DNA of 64,000 nt from Thermomonas fusca DSM 15424 (GCF_000423885.1 NZ_AUIV01000001.1:62001-126000), one strand, 5' to 3'. Shown: positions 45,510-57,170, counted from the first letter of the stretch. Translations and numbers: made by a program. The notes: generated from the letters alone by a model not told the origin.

Positions 45510-45604
45510 GGTATTGCTCCGTATTCGTTAGCGGCGCGCGATGCGCCGCAACGGTTGCTGTCCGAATGGACGGGATTCAATCTGGCTGACGTACAGGCAA
45601 AGCG

Positions 45605-45835
45605 TCAGATGTTGTGGTTGTCCGTGTACGGGATCAGGGCCAGGAAGCGGGCGCGCTTGACCGCGTTCTGCAGCTGGCGCTGGTACTTGGACTTGGTGCC
45701 GGTGATGCGGCTCGGCACGATCTTGCCGGTCTCGGTCAGGTACTGGCGCAGGGTGTTGAGATCCTTGTAATCGATCTCGGTCACGCCCTCGGCGGTGAAC
45801 TTGCAGAACTTGCGGCGACGGAAGAACTTGGACAT
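45605..45835 (-). CDS. rpsR: 30S ribosomal protein S18
   Basis: The protein has 76 aa. Sequence features: [34 protein letters not shown] and the end [13 protein letters not shown]. The C-x-F in KFCKFT is a single Cys, not the paired type. The start MSKFFRRR was chosen over an upstream in-frame ATG. It lies 10 bases after rpsF and pairs with S6 on the small subunit platform. Confidence 0.98.
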   Translation of the reverse strand: MSKFFRRRKFCKFTAEGVTEIDYKDLNTLRQYLTETGKIVPSRITGTKSKYQRQLQNAVKRARFLALIPYTDNHNI

Positions 45836-45845
45836 GGCGTGATCC

Positions 45846-46259
45846 TCAGGCGGCTTCGGCGTTTTCGTTATCGCCAGTGCCCACGGCACTGTCGCTCTCG
45901 TCGTCGCGGCGGCGACGCTCGGGCTTGTCGCCCTTCTCGTCCTTGTTCTTCATGATCAGGGACTGCTCGGTCACCGCGTCGTCGCGACGCATGACCAGGT
46001 GGCGCAGGATCGCGTCATTGAAGCGGAAGGTGTCGACCAGCTCGTCCAGCACGGACTGCTCGGCTTCGATGTTCAGCAGCACGTAGTGCGCCTTCACCAG
46101 GTTCTGGATCGGGTAGGCCAGCTGACGGCGGCCCCAGTCTTCCAGACGGTGGATTTTGCCGTTGCCGGCCTCGATGGCGCTCTTGTAGCGCTCGATCATC
46201 GCCGGGACCTGCTCGCTCTGGTCCGGATGGACCAGGAACACGATTTCATAATGACGCAT
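45846..46259 (-). CDS. rpsF: 30S ribosomal protein S6
   Basis: The protein has 137 aa. It starts [21 protein letters not shown] and has the ferredoxin-like fold typical of S6 ([24 protein letters not shown]). The C-terminal tail is long and acidic/basic ([20 protein letters not shown]), ending in several Glu; in some bacteria this tail is extended by RimK-added glutamates. It is the first gene of the operon. Confidence 0.97.
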   Translation of the reverse strand: MRHYEIVFLVHPDQSEQVPAMIERYKSAIEAGNGKIHRLEDWGRRQLAYPIQNLVKAHYVLLNIEAEQSVLDELVDTFRFNDAILRHLVMRRDDAVTEQSLIMKNKDEKGDKPERRRRDDESDSAVGTGDNENAEAA

Positions 46260-46404
46260 GGTGGTTTCCTTGTGGATGGCGGCTGGCGCGATGCCGGCCG
46301 GGCAGCCCTCGGCCACCTGCCGGTGACATGGACAGGCGCGTTCGGGCAAGAATTCCCGCAAGCGGGAGCCGGCCATTATGGCCAGTCAGGGGGTTGCGCG
46401 CAAA

Positions 46405-46746
46405 TCAGACCGGCTGGACAGATCCGGTAGTGAAACTGGATCCGCAGCCGCAGCCGCCGGTGACGTTGGGGTTTTCGAAGGTGAACTGTTCGTTCAGCCC
46501 CTGCTTCACGAAGTCGATGCGGGTGCCGTCGACCTGCGGCAGGCTGGCGGCGTCGACGAAGATGCGCACGCCGCCGGCATCGAACACCACGTCGTCCGCG
46601 CCCTGCTCGCGGGCCATGTCCACCTTGTAGCCCCAGCCCGAGCAGCCGCTGCGGGAGACGCCGAAGCGCAGGCCCACGGCCTTGGGGTCGGCATCGAGGT
46701 AGCCGAGGATGCGTTCGCGGGCGGTGTCGGTCAGCAGGATGGCCAT
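46405..46746 (-). CDS. IscA/ErpA-type iron-sulfur cluster carrier
   Basis: The protein has 113 aa of the HesB/IscA family. The three ligand cysteines appear as [10 protein letters not shown] and GGCGCGSSF. The central [32 protein letters not shown] is the family core. It delivers Fe-S clusters to target proteins. It resembles IscA more than ErpA in this block, but no iscS/iscU is near, so the symbol is left open. NfuA, another carrier, lies 4 kb away. Confidence 0.9.
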   Translation of the reverse strand: MAILLTDTARERILGYLDADPKAVGLRFGVSRSGCSGWGYKVDMAREQGADDVVFDAGGVRIFVDAASLPQVDGTRIDFVKQGLNEQFTFENPNVTGGCGCGSSFTTGSVQPV

Positions 46747-46826
46747 GCGTCGATTCTAATCCAAGGGGAGCGGCTGCTCCGGTAAACTCCCGAATCTATT
46801 TCATGCTTGCAGTGCAGGATTTCAAG

Positions 46827-48226
<1,400 letters not shown>

Positions 48227-48227
<1 letters not shown>

Positions 48228-48544
48228 TGGATGCCGACCTGATCCTGTTTTTGGCCCTGACCGCATTCGCCATCGCGATCGCCGGCGCCACCGCGTTCGT
48301 GATTTTCTGGCCGCTGACGCTGGTGCACCTGCGCGATCGCCACCCGCAGCTGGTGGCGCAGTTCAGCCCCGGCGCCTTCCTCAATCCCGTCGCGCTGTGG
48401 TGGCTGCTGCGCGGCGGCTATCGCAGCGCGGCCGACCGCAGCCTGTCGGGATTGGCCACGCCTTCACGCATCTCCCTGCTGGTGATCCTGGGCGGGATCG
48501 CGATGGGCGGGGTGCTGTGGATCATCGGAAAGGGATTGGCATGA
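48227..48544 (+). CDS. Small two-segment membrane protein
   Basis: The protein has 105 aa. Two hydrophobic segments, LILFLALTAFAIAIAGATAF near the N-terminus and ISLLVILGGIAMGGVLWIIG near the C-terminus, flank a polar middle with RDRHPQLVAQF and FLNPVALWWLLRGGYRSAAD. I do not recognise a named family. It begins on the last base of the asnS stop (TGATG) and its own stop overlaps the next gene (ATGA), so it is tightly coupled within a three-gene unit. Confidence 0.75.
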
Positions 48545-48849
48545 GCGAGACGGACAACGACAGCTGGTGGCTGGCCACGCTCGGCCGCACCGTGGTCTGG
48601 GCGCGCCTGCGCGAGCGCGAGGCCGGCACCGCCGAGGTGTTCGACAGCGACGGCAACACCCTCGCCTACGACAGCATCGACACCGCGCGCGCCGCGCTGA
48701 TGGACGCCGAGTTCGTGTCGTTCGAGGGGCTGGACGAGGACGATGCGCTGACGCGCGGGTTCTCGCTGACCGAAATCGCGCCACCGCAGGCGCGCGACGA
48801 CGACGGCCTGCGTCCGCAGATGCTGCAGTCGTTGGGCGCGCGCGCGTAA
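48541..48849 (+). CDS. Small acidic protein of unknown function
   Basis: The protein has 102 aa and is rich in Asp/Glu (FVSFEGLDEDDALTRGFSL). An N-terminal SWWLATLGRTVVWARLREREAGTAEVFDSDGNTLAYDS looks like a short beta-rich unit, followed by one helix. No catalytic motif is seen. The start overlaps the upstream stop by 4 bases. I do not recognise it; its place behind asnS is the only clue. Confidence 0.72.
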   Translation: MSETDNDSWWLATLGRTVVWARLREREAGTAEVFDSDGNTLAYDSIDTARAALMDAEFVSFEGLDEDDALTRGFSLTEIAPPQARDDDGLRPQMLQSLGARA

Positions 48850-48927
48850 GCCGACCGCTTCCCTGACTGCCGGCAGCGCGAGCGCGCCAGCCGGCGCTTC
48901 AACAGCACGCGCGGCGCTGCGGCGCCG

Positions 48928-50658
48928 CTACGGGTTGTCGGCAGGCACCGGCGCCGGGCGCACGCTGCCGTTGTCTTCCTGCAGCTCCGGCTTGAACGGC
49001 ACCGCAGGTGCGGCACGGCCGGTCGACGACTGTTCGTTGACGTCCGGGTTCACTGGCATGCAGCCGCCACCGAACTGCAGCAGCGACACCACGCATTTCA
49101 ATTTGAGGCTGGTGCCGGGAATCGGGATCGACAGCTCCTTGATCCCGCGGCGCACCCATTCCTGCAGCAGCGTGCCCTGCGGGATCCAGTATTTGTCGAA
49201 GCGGGTGCCGCGGTATTCCAGCCCCGGCCGCTTCAGCCAGGTGCCGGCGCGGTCGAGGTCGACGCTGTTCTGATCCAGCCATTCATCGGGCAGGCGCGCG
49301 CTGCCGTCGGCGTTGAACAGGCCGGACCTGCCGTCGCCCTCGCGCCCCTGGCCATTGCCGGTGCCAGCGACGTTGCGTTGCGAAGCGCCCCAGTCGTCGC
49401 TTTTCGCCGCGCCCGGCCAGCCGCCCGGTGCCGGCTTGAGCCCCGGTCCGGCGCCGGTGCCTGCTGCCGCAACACCGCGCCCGCCGACCGCTGCCGGCCG
49501 TGCACCCTGTCCGCTGCCGGCCTGCTTCTGCCCGGCGCCGGAGCTTGCGTTGCGCGCACTGCCCTCCGCCGCGGCGTTGCCGCGATCACCGGCCGCGGCG
49601 GTGGCACCACCGGCATCCGGCTTCAACGGCGACTCACGCACCTGCCCGGCCGGCTGTGGCACCCGCAGCGCAGGGGCATCGGCGGTGGGCGCGGCGCGCT
49701 CGCGCGGCTGCAGGCGCGGGTCGGGCCGGAACACCTCGATTTCGCGCACCTGTTCCTTCAGTTCCGGCGCACGCAGCTGGGCCTGCCGCTGCGCCGGCTG
49801 CAGTGCGCGCGGCGCGGGCGTTTCGAGCATCGGCAGCGACTCCACCTGCGGCTGTAGCTGCGCTTCCCGCAGCGTTGCCTGCGGCAGCGCCACGCTGCGT
49901 TCGCGCGGCGGCGGCAGCTTGAATCCGTCCGGCTGCGGCTGCGGCACCTCGCTGACCTGCAGCACCTGCCGCGCTTCCGGCGGCGTGGGCGGCGCCTGCT
50001 CCAGCGTCGGCACCGGCCGGCTGGCGTCGATGGCCTGCGGCAGCGGCTCCGCCACCTGCTCCAATACCGGCGGCGCTGCGGTTGCAGCGGCGGCTTCCGG
50101 CATCGCCTCCGCCTCCGCCACCGGCGTTGGCGTTGGGGTCGGCGTGGTCCGGACGACGGCTGCAGCGGCGGACGGCCCAGACTGCGCGCCCTGTTCGGCC
50201 AGCGCACCGCCGCCGGTCTCCGCGTTGCCGCGACCTATGAAATGCACCTGCACCACCTGACCGGGGTCGTCGTCCTGCCGCGCCAGTTCCGCCAGGTTCA
50301 GGTACATCAGCCACAGCAGCGTTACCGCCAGCAGCAGGTGCAGCAGGATGTCGGCCGCGCCCACGCCGATCCGCAGCGCGCGTTCGTCGCGCGGATCGTG
50401 CGGACGCCCCAGCCGCTGCAGATGGAAAAACGGCAGTCCCAGCCGGGCAGCCTTGCCTTGCGCCGCGTAGGTGAGGCGCTGCGCCAGCGGCTGTACCCAC
50501 GCTTCGATGCGCGCGCGCGCGGCGCCGGCATCGGCCTGCGGCTGGGCATCGAACCAGTGCTGCCAGCCGACCGGCATTTCCCCGGGAATGTCGGCATGCC
50601 CGCGCTTCAGCAGGCGCCGTTGTTCGAGTGCGGTGATCAGGTCCTGTGCCGTCGTCAC
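48928..50658 (-). CDS. TonB-like single-pass 'repetitive' membrane protein
   Basis: The protein has 576 aa and a GTG start. Residues 1-95 are soluble and cytoplasmic. One membrane segment (ADILLHLLLAVTLLWLMYL, about 102-120) follows. The middle (about 150-470) is extended and rich in Pro, Gln, Ala and Glu (for example TPTPTPVAEAEAMPEAAAA and RPVPTLEQAPPTPPEARQ). The last 120 residues are a globular part with LDQNSVDLDRAGTWLKRPG and SLLQFGGGCMPVNPDVNE. The layout is like TonB or TolA spanning the periplasm. I believe similar Xanthomonadaceae proteins are labelled 'transmembrane repetitive protein'; the role is unknown. It lies 15 bases after nfuA. Confidence 0.72.
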   Translation of the reverse strand: MTTAQDLITALEQRRLLKRGHADIPGEMPVGWQHWFDAQPQADAGAARARIEAWVQPLAQRLTYAAQGKAARLGLPFFHLQRLGRPHDPRDERALRIGVGAADILLHLLLAVTLLWLMYLNLAELARQDDDPGQVVQVHFIGRGNAETGGGALAEQGAQSGPSAAAAVVRTTPTPTPTPVAEAEAMPEAAAATAAPPVLEQVAEPLPQAIDASRPVPTLEQAPPTPPEARQVLQVSEVPQPQPDGFKLPPPRERSVALPQATLREAQLQPQVESLPMLETPAPRALQPAQRQAQLRAPELKEQVREIEVFRPDPRLQPRERAAPTADAPALRVPQPAGQVRESPLKPDAGGATAAAGDRGNAAAEGSARNASSGAGQKQAGSGQGARPAAVGGRGVAAAGTGAGPGLKPAPGGWPGAAKSDDWGASQRNVAGTGNGQGREGDGRSGLFNADGSARLPDEWLDQNSVDLDRAGTWLKRPGLEYRGTRFDKYWIPQGTLLQEWVRRGIKELSIPIPGTSLKLKCVVSLLQFGGGCMPVNPDVNEQSSTGRAAPAVPFKPELQEDNGSVRPAPVPADNP

Positions 50659-50673
50659 GCGCGCCGGGTTCCG

Positions 50674-51258
50674 TCAGTTCGACATGTACGGCGCACTGCC
50701 GCTGGCGTGGTCGGTGACGTCACGCACCCCGGTGACGCCCGGCACCTTGTCCAGCAGGGTTTTTTCGACGCCCTGCTTCAGGGTGATGTCGACCATGCTG
50801 CAGCCGTGGCAGCCGCCGCCGAAATTGAGCACCACGATGCCGTCTGCGGTGATTTCGGTGAGGGTGACGTGGCCCTTGTGCATGGCCAGCTGCGGGTTGA
50901 TCTCGTTCTCGATCACCCAGCACACGCGCTCGACCAGCGAGGCCGACTCACCCGGCGCCACGCCCTTGATCCGCGGCGCGCGGATCTGCAGCTGGCCGCC
51001 GGTGGCCATCGTGGCGTAGTCGATTTCGGCGCCGTCGAGGAACGGCACGCTGGGCGCATCCAGCCACAGCGTGAAGCCTTCGCAATCGATTGCCCACTCG
51101 TCGCCAGCAAGCTCGTCCGGCTCGGAAAATTCCAGGCGCACGTCGGCACGCGCGGTGCCGGGGTGCTGGGCGGACAGGCGCACGCCGAGGCCGGGAATGG
51201 CCTCGCGCTCGATCAGCTTGCGGAAATGGGTCTGCGCGGCTTCGGAAATCTGGATCAT
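50674..51258 (-). CDS. nfuA: Fe/S biogenesis protein NfuA
   Basis: The protein has 194 aa: an N-terminal degenerate A-type (HesB-like) domain, about 1-95, and a C-terminal Nfu domain with the cluster motif [16 protein letters not shown] (C-x-x-C). It carries 4Fe-4S clusters to target enzymes under stress. The order of domains is as in E. coli NfuA, and length is the same (191). It begins the cluster with the repetitive membrane protein, which it precedes by 15 bases. Confidence 0.94.
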   Translation of the reverse strand: MIQISEAAQTHFRKLIEREAIPGLGVRLSAQHPGTARADVRLEFSEPDELAGDEWAIDCEGFTLWLDAPSVPFLDGAEIDYATMATGGQLQIRAPRIKGVAPGESASLVERVCWVIENEINPQLAMHKGHVTLTEITADGIVVLNFGGGCHGCSMVDITLKQGVEKTLLDKVPGVTGVRDVTDHASGSAPYMSN

Positions 51259-51335
51259 CCGGCTATTCTAGCGGCGCGGCGTTGCGGCTGCGTATCGCCC
51301 GAATCCCGGTTCAGCCCGCGCACGGAGAGCACACC

Positions 51336-51677
51336 ATGGTCGATCTCATCCCCCTCGCCCAGGCGCGCTGCATTGCCCGCCGCGGCCACGAACACCGGCT
51401 GGGCGAAGCCCGCATCCGCGAGCTGCTGCCGCAGCTGCAGGGCTGGGAGCTGCTGGAAAACGACCACGTGCTGGCCAAGACCTTCCGCTTCCACGACTAC
51501 TACCGGACGATCTCGTTCGTGAACGCGCTGGCCCACGTCGCCAACGCCGAAAACCATCATCCCGACCTGTCGGTGCACTACGACCGCTGTGTGGTGCACT
51601 TCTCCACCCACGACGTGGGCGGACTGAGCGAGAACGATTTCATCTGTGCGGCAAAGGCGGACCTGCTGGCGGGCTGA
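51336..51677 (+). CDS. phhB: Pterin-4a-carbinolamine dehydratase
   Basis: The protein has 113 aa. It recycles 4a-hydroxytetrahydrobiopterin for phenylalanine hydroxylase. The conserved active-site block is [20 protein letters not shown] (H-H-P-D and a following H). [21 protein letters not shown] is the typical N-terminal strand region. The start was chosen at MVDLIPLAQ. No phhA is in the window. The gene converges on rluC across an inverted-repeat element. Confidence 0.92.
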   Translation: MVDLIPLAQARCIARRGHEHRLGEARIRELLPQLQGWELLENDHVLAKTFRFHDYYRTISFVNALAHVANAENHHPDLSVHYDRCVVHFSTHDVGGLSENDFICAAKADLLAG

Positions 51678-51690
51678 GGGCTTCTCGCAG

Positions 51691-51804
51691 TGCCCGAGGC
51701 GGCGGCAGACCCGGTTCGACACGCCGTGAATACGTCCATGTAGGCTTCTCGGCGACATCCATGTCGCCGAGAGTCGTCCCGGGTCTGCCGCCGCCTCGGG
51801 CACG
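51691..51804 (+). repeat. Inverted-repeat element with conserved core, copy 2
   Basis: Arms 51691-51721 and 51774-51804 (31 bases) pair with two mismatches. The core between them has TACGTCCATGTAGGCT and a perfect 11-bp hairpin at 51749-51772 (arm CTCGGCGACAT). It lies 13 bases after phhB and 7 bases before rluC, so it can end both transcripts. Confidence 0.88.
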
Positions 51805-51811
51805 CCGACTG

Positions 51812-52777
51812 TCACCCCAACCGGTCCAGCACCTCGATCAACTCCGGCACCAGCGGCGCGTTGAGCGAATACGGCGCCTTGCCCCCATCGAGGGCGAACT
51901 CCAGGGTGGAAGCGTGCAGGAACAGCCGCTTCAGGCCGACCTGCTCGCGCAACCGCTTGTTGGCGGCTTCGTCGCCATATTTGTCGTCGCCTGCCACCGG
52001 ATGGCCGATGTGGCGGGCATGGACGCGGATCTGGTGGGTGCGGCCGGTTTCAATGCGGATTTCGCAATAACTCTGCCCGCCGCGCCGCTCGAGCACCCGG
52101 AAATGGCTCATCGACGGCTTGCCGGCCGGATTGACCTGCACATGCCGCTCGCCACCCTGGCGCAGGCCGACGTGCAGCGGCGCATCCACGCTCATGGTGC
52201 CGTCCGGCATGCGACCGATCAGCAGCGCCAGATAGCGCTTTTCGATGCCTGATCCATGATCTTCACGCAACAATCGCTGCAGTTCTGACAGCGCCGAACG
52301 CTTCTTGGAAAGCACCAGCAGGCCGGAGGTGTCGCGGTCCAGCCGGTGCACCAGTTCCAGCGTGTCGCGCGGACGCAGGGCGCGCATCGCCTCGATCACG
52401 CCGAAGGAAATGCCGCTGCCACCGTGGCTGGCGATGCCAGACGGCTTGTTGATGGCCAGCAGGCGGGTGTCCTCGAACACGATCGACGCTTCAAGCGCCG
52501 CCAGCAGGCCTTTCGGCGGTGAACGTCCGGCATCTTGCTGCGTTTCGAGCCGAACCGGCGGGATCCTGACCTCATCCCCCACTTCCAGCTTGCGTTCGGC
52601 CTTGGCCCGGCCACCGTTGATCCGCACCTGCCCGCTGCGCACCAGCTTGTAGACCAGGCTGCGCGGGGCGCCCTTGAGCTGGCCCAGCAGGAAATTGTCC
52701 AGCCGCTGGCCGGCACGATCATCGGGAATGCGGACGGTGCGCGCGCCGCTGCTGGGGGGGGTGTCCGGCTGTGTCAT
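51812..52777 (-). CDS. rluC: 23S rRNA pseudouridine synthase (RluC)
   Basis: The protein has 321 aa. RluC makes pseudouridines at 955, 2504 and 2580 of 23S rRNA. The N-terminal S4 domain includes APRSLVYKLVRSGQVRING. The catalytic Asp is in LVHRLDRDTSGLLVLSK. RTHQIRVHARHIGHPVAGD and GLKRLFLHAS are the following RluA-family blocks. It is divergent from rne, as in E. coli, which supports RluC over RluD or RluA. The start at MTQPDTPPS was preferred to frames running further upstream. Confidence 0.92.
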   Translation of the reverse strand: MTQPDTPPSSGARTVRIPDDRAGQRLDNFLLGQLKGAPRSLVYKLVRSGQVRINGGRAKAERKLEVGDEVRIPPVRLETQQDAGRSPPKGLLAALEASIVFEDTRLLAINKPSGIASHGGSGISFGVIEAMRALRPRDTLELVHRLDRDTSGLLVLSKKRSALSELQRLLREDHGSGIEKRYLALLIGRMPDGTMSVDAPLHVGLRQGGERHVQVNPAGKPSMSHFRVLERRGGQSYCEIRIETGRTHQIRVHARHIGHPVAGDDKYGDEAANKRLREQVGLKRLFLHASTLEFALDGGKAPYSLNAPLVPELIEVLDRLG

Positions 52778-53230
52778 CGGGGGTTGATCTGCTACACTCG
52801 GGGGGCGATGCAAGGGTTTGATTTCGCAGGAAGTGTCGGGCGGTTGACCGCCCATCCGGCCGAAAGCCGGCCTGCCTGGCGAGCCCCGCCGCAGTGACGT
52901 TGCCACCGCCCTCGGGGCGGACATGTTAACGGCTGCGCGGCAAACCCGCCCATTGCCGGCCCCCGCCGTGATTCTGCCCGTTGAACAACGCCCCGTGCGA
53001 CGCGCCCATTCCCCCCAAAGGCATGCGGTGGCGGTCGCCGGCCCAGCAAGCCCATTACAAGGAAAAAGCGCTCCCGCGGTTCGCCGTGGTGTGGCAGCGC
53101 TGGAAAACTCGAAAGCGGCACGGCCAGCGCCCAGCGCGGCCGCACGCTCGGTGGTATCCAGAAGCGAAACGCCCCATGGCGTTCCGCGCGGCACCCGTTA
53201 CCGGGTGTGGCAGCGCACAAGGAACGCACA
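52778..53230 (+). promoter_or_regulatory. Divergent rluC-rne region and long rne 5' leader
   Basis: The 453-base gap carries no convincing gene. A weak -10 (TACACT, 52793-52798) points to rne, with no good -35. Short hairpins lie at 52838-52853 (GGGCGG/CCGCCC) and 52856-52870 (CCGGC/GCCGG). A long structured leader is the site of RNase E autoregulation in E. coli, so the same is likely here; the size, about 430 bases after the -10, fits. Confidence 0.55.
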
Positions 53231-56200
53231 ATGAAGCGAATGCTCATCAACGCCACGCAGGCGGAAGAACTGCGGGTTGCCATCGTCGACGGACAGAACC
53301 TGTACGACATCGACATCGAACAGCCGTCCCGCGACAACAAGAAGTCCAACATCTACAAGGGCCGCATCACCCGGCTCGAGCCCTCCCTGGAAGCCGCGTT
53401 CGTCGAATACGGCGGCGAGCGCCACGGCTTCCTGCCACTGAAGGAAATCTCCCGCGACTATTTCCAGGCGGGCGTGGACCACAACAAGGCCGGCATCAAG
53501 GAACTCCTGCGCGAAGGCCAGGAAGTGGTGGTGCAGGTGGACAAGGAGGAGCGCGGCAACAAGGGCGCGGCCCTGACCACGTTCATCTCGCTGGCCGGGC
53601 GCTACATGGTGCTGATGCCGAACTCGCCGACCGCCGGCGGCGTGTCGCGCCGGATCGAGGGCGACGACCGCGCCGAGCTGAAGCGCGCGATGGATTCGCT
53701 GGACATCCCCGACGACATGGGCGTGATCATCCGCACCGCCGGCGTGGGCCGCGACGCGGAAGAGTTGCAGTGGGACCTGGACTACCTGCTCAGCATCTGG
53801 CGCGCCATCGCCGAAGCCGCGCTGAGCAAGCCGGCGTCGTTCCTGATCTACCAGGAGTCGCGCCTGATCGTGCGCGCCCTGCGCGACTACATGCGCAGCG
53901 ACATCGGTGAAATCCTGGTCGATACCCCGGAGATGTACGCCGAGGCGCTGGAGTTCGTCGATCAGGTGATGCCGCACAACAAGCGCAAGCTGAAGCAGTA
54001 CACCGACGACGTGCCCCTGTTCAACCGCTTCCAGATCGAGTCGCAGATCGAGAACGCCTACGAGCGCACCATCCGCCTGCCCTCCGGCGGCGCGCTGGTG
54101 ATCGACCAGACCGAGGCACTGACCGCCATCGACGTCAACTCGGCGCGCGCCACCAAGGGCGGCGACATCGAGGAAACCGCGTTCAACACCAATCTGGAAG
54201 CGGCCGAAGAAGTCGCGCGCCAGCTGCGCCTGCGCGATCTCGGCGGGCTGGTGGTGATCGACTTCATCGACATGTCGTCCACCAAGCACCAGCGCGAGGT
54301 CGAGAACAAGCTGCAGAACGCGCTGAAGTACGACCGCGCCCGCGTGCAGATCGGCCGCATCAGCCGCTTCGGCCTGCTGGAAATGAGCCGCCAGCGCCTG
54401 CGCCCCAGCCTGGGCGAGGCCAGCCAGATCGTCTGCCCGCGCTGCGAGGGCCACGGCCGCATGCGCAGCATCGAGTCGCTGTCGCTCTCCATCATCCGCG
54501 TCGCCGAGGAACACGCGATGAAGGACAACACCGGCCAGGTGCTGGTGCAGGCGCCAGTGGAGATCGCGAACTTCCTGCTCAACGAGAAGCGCAGCGCCCT
54601 GCGCGAGATCGAGCAGCGCCACGACGCCCCCATCGTGATCGTCGCCGACGAACAGCTGCAAACCCCGCATTACGAAGTGACGCGCATCCGCGACAACGAG
54701 ATGGGCGAGGAAACCGGCCGGCCCAGCTACCAGCGCGGCACCCCGCGCAAGCTGAACACCATCGCCCTGACCAAGGGCCAGCTGAACATCCCGCCGCCGG
54801 CCGTCACCAGGGTCAGCCCCGCCCAGCCGGCACCGTTGCGCGATCCCAAGCCGATGCCGCAGGAACCGCAGCAGACGCCCGCCCCGGCGTTCGCCCAGGC
54901 GGCGAAGCCGGTCCCGGCCGCGCCCGCCAACGGTGGCGTGATCGGCTGGCTGCGCGGCCTGTTCGGTGCGGCACCCAGCGCGCCCGCGCCGGCGCCGGCG
55001 CGCAGCGAAGGCAACGGCCGCCGCGATGAGCGCGGCAATCGTCGCAGCGAGCGTGATGGGCGCGGCAACCGCGATGGCCGTCGTGACGAGGGTCGCCGCG
55101 ACGACACCCGCCAGCGCGACAACCGCGGCGAAGGCCAGAAACAGCAGAAGCAGAAGCAGCCGCAACAGCAGAAGCTGGACAAGCAGCCGCAACAACCGAA
55201 GCAGGAACGCCAGCCGCAGCAGCCGAAACCGCAGGAAAAGGCGCAGCAGTCGGAAAAGGCGCAGCTGCAGAAGCAGCCGCGCCCGCCCCGGCAGGAGCGT
55301 CCGGCCATCGAGGCCGCGCAACCGGCGGAAGTCGCCGCAGCTGCGGTGGCCGCAGCGGGGGCGATCGCGGAAAACAGCGCAGCTGCGGTGATCCAGCAGC
55401 CGGCCGCAGCTGCGGCCTCGGCCGTGCCGGCCGAGCTGGAATCGATCGTCGAGACCGCCCAGCTGGACACGTCCAGCGACGATGCGCCCGCCGCTGGCGA
55501 CGATGCGAACGCGGGTGAAGCTGGCGGCAAGCGCCGCCGCGGCCGTCGCGGCGGTCGCCGCCGCCGTCGTGGCAACGGCGACGCCGCCGGCGGTGCCGAC
55601 GAGGCGATGCTGGACCACGACGAAGCGTTGGACGAAGTGGTGGGCGCCGACACCAACCAGCCGGAATTCGATTTCGATGACATCGAAGCGCCGGCGGCTG
55701 CAGCACCGGCGGCCCACAGCGCCTCCCAGGCCGCCCGCGAGCAGCCCGTCGCGAAGGCGGAAGCGTCCACCGCGACGCCGGCAGCCGCCGCGATTGTCGC
55801 GATCAGCTCGCCTGTCGCCGAGGTGGCGCCGGTGGCCGCGGAAATCGCAGCGCCGGTCGTGCAGGCGGCTGACGTCGCCAAGGCCGAAGCCGAACCGCTG
55901 CCGGCGGCGGACGCCGTGACCGCAACCGCTTCGGTCGAAGTGGAAGCCGAGCGCACCGAAGTCTCCGCCGAGACTGCCGCCGATGCGCCGGTGGCGGTAC
56001 CCGCGCCGGCGCCGACCGCGATCCCGCAGGCGGCGGACGCAAGCCTGGCCGAACTGGAAGTGGCGCAGGCTGGCCCTGCCGCCGGACCTGGCGCCGCCGC
56101 GGAAATGACGCCGGTTGCAGTCGTGGAGCCCGCAGCACCGGCCGTGGCACCGGCCGTCGATCCGTTCGCGGCCGCAGTCCCGGCACCCGCACCGGCTTCG

Positions 56201-56335
56201 ATCCCGGCTCCGGACGTGCCCACCCGCGGGCTGTTCGAATCGCTGCCGCAGGCCGAACCGGCCGCACCGGAAGCGCAGGCAGCCGCTGCGGAAGCTGCGG
56301 AAAAAGACGCCGACGAGCCGCAGCGCAGCGCCTGA
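53231..56335 (+). CDS. rne: Ribonuclease E
   Basis: The protein has 1034 aa. It is the essential endonuclease of mRNA decay and rRNA/tRNA maturation. The catalytic half (about 1-520) includes the S1 domain ([20 protein letters not shown]) and the Mg2+-binding Asp301 (TAIDVNS) and Asp344 (VIDFIDM). The zinc link is C402-P-R-C405. Beyond residue 520 is a disordered scaffold with an Arg-rich RNA-binding stretch (about 585-640), a Lys/Gln-rich stretch (about 635-690), [15 protein letters not shown] (about 765-785) and a long Ala/Pro/Glu tail to the end. The ATG at 53231 was preferred to a start 24 bases earlier. Confidence 0.96.
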   Translation: MKRMLINATQAEELRVAIVDGQNLYDIDIEQPSRDNKKSNIYKGRITRLEPSLEAAFVEYGGERHGFLPLKEISRDYFQAGVDHNKAGIKELLREGQEVVVQVDKEERGNKGAALTTFISLAGRYMVLMPNSPTAGGVSRRIEGDDRAELKRAMDSLDIPDDMGVIIRTAGVGRDAEELQWDLDYLLSIWRAIAEAALSKPASFLIYQESRLIVRALRDYMRSDIGEILVDTPEMYAEALEFVDQVMPHNKRKLKQYTDDVPLFNRFQIESQIENAYERTIRLPSGGALVIDQTEALTAIDVNSARATKGGDIEETAFNTNLEAAEEVARQLRLRDLGGLVVIDFIDMSSTKHQREVENKLQNALKYDRARVQIGRISRFGLLEMSRQRLRPSLGEASQIVCPRCEGHGRMRSIESLSLSIIRVAEEHAMKDNTGQVLVQAPVEIANFLLNEKRSALREIEQRHDAPIVIVADEQLQTPHYEVTRIRDNEMGEETGRPSYQRGTPRKLNTIALTKGQLNIPPPAVTRVSPAQPAPLRDPKPMPQEPQQTPAPAFAQAAKPVPAAPANGGVIGWLRGLFGAAPSAPAPAPARSEGNGRRDERGNRRSERDGRGNRDGRRDEGRRDDTRQRDNRGEGQKQQKQKQPQQQKLDKQPQQPKQERQPQQPKPQEKAQQSEKAQLQKQPRPPRQERPAIEAAQPAEVAAAAVAAAGAIAENSAAAVIQQPAAAAASAVPAELESIVETAQLDTSSDDAPAAGDDANAGEAGGKRRRGRRGGRRRRRGNGDAAGGADEAMLDHDEALDEVVGADTNQPEFDFDDIEAPAAAAPAAHSASQAAREQPVAKAEASTATPAAAAIVAISSPVAEVAPVAAEIAAPVVQAADVAKAEAEPLPAADAVTATASVEVEAERTEVSAETAADAPVAVPAPAPTAIPQAADASLAELEVAQAGPAAGPGAAAEMTPVAVVEPAAPAVAPAVDPFAAAVPAPAPASIPAPDVPTRGLFESLPQAEPAAPEAQAAAAEAAEKDADEPQRSA

Positions 56336-56360
56336 TCCAGGGGCGGCACACAGCAAGACG

Positions 56361-56386
56361 GATGGCGCCGGGAAACCGGCGCCATC
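56361..56386. terminator. Terminator between rne and the response regulator
   Basis: GATGGCGCCGG, GAAA tetraloop, CCGGCGCCATC: a perfect 11-bp stem with GCATTT after it on the plus strand. It lies 25 bases past rne and serves convergent genes. Confidence 0.75.
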
Positions 56387-56438
56387 GCATTTGGGTCATT
56401 GGAATCGAACGTCGCGGCTGCCCGCTGGCAGCCGCGGC

Positions 56439-57092
56439 TCAGTGCACGGCCTGCGCCGGATCGATCAGGCCGTACTGGCCCACCAGCCGCGCCAGCGCGA
56501 TGTTGTCCTGGATGCCGAGCTTCTCGAACAGCCGGGTCTTGTGGGTGTTCACGGTCTTCGCGCTCAGGCTGAGCTGGCGGGCGATGGCTTCCTGCCGCAG
56601 GCCCTGGTTCAGCAGCAGCGCGACTTCCAGTTCACGCGGCGTCAGCGTGTCGAACGGCGAGACGGTTTCGCCGTGCAGGCCGGCCAGCGCCATGCCCTGC
56701 GCGATCGAACTGGCCAAGTATTTCCTGCCACGCGCCACGTCGCGCACCGCCCGCAACAGCTCGGAAGCATCGCTGGCCTTGCCGACGTAACCGAAGGCGC
56801 CCGCCTCCAGCAGCCGGCGCGGCATCGGCCCGTCTTCCAGCACCGACACCGCGATGACGCGGGTGCCGTAATCGCCGCGCACGATGCGCTCGGTCAGTTC
56901 CAGCCCGCTGAGTCCGGGCAGGTGCAGGTCGCACAGCACCACGTCCGGCTTGAGCTTGCGGATCTGCGGCAGCGCCGCTTCCGCGCTGTCGGCTTCTCCG
57001 ACCACCTCGATGTCGCCCTCCGCGCCCAGGATCAGGCGGAAGCCGGCGCGCACCAGCGCGTGGTCGTCAACGATGAATACCCTGATCCCCAT
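56439..57092 (-). CDS. LuxR/NarL-family response regulator
   Basis: The protein has 217 aa. The receiver domain has D9, D10 and phosphoacceptor D55 (VVLCDLHLPG), and the switch Lys in FGYVGKASD. The C-terminal LuxR helix-turn-helix is LTPRELEVALLLNQGLRQEAI then LSAKTVNTHKTRLFEKLGI. It resembles GacA/UvrY and ErdR types. The start was placed at MGIRVFIVDDH with no long extension. It follows the hybrid kinase gene on the same strand by 78 bases and is presumably its partner. Confidence 0.92.
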   Translation of the reverse strand: MGIRVFIVDDHALVRAGFRLILGAEGDIEVVGEADSAEAALPQIRKLKPDVVLCDLHLPGLSGLELTERIVRGDYGTRVIAVSVLEDGPMPRRLLEAGAFGYVGKASDASELLRAVRDVARGRKYLASSIAQGMALAGLHGETVSPFDTLTPRELEVALLLNQGLRQEAIARQLSLSAKTVNTHKTRLFEKLGIQDNIALARLVGQYGLIDPAQAVH

Positions 57093-57170
57093 CCCGGCTC
57101 TCCCCAGTCCGAAGGGCACACGGTAGCGCCCCACCCCGCCGCGGCCAAGCAGGATTTGGCGCGATTGCGG

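Noticed and set aside
53198..56356. A 1052-codon minus-strand frame opposite rne
   Set aside because: It mirrors the rne reading frame, has Gly/Ser/Arg runs where rne has its disordered tail, and has no domain or RBS.
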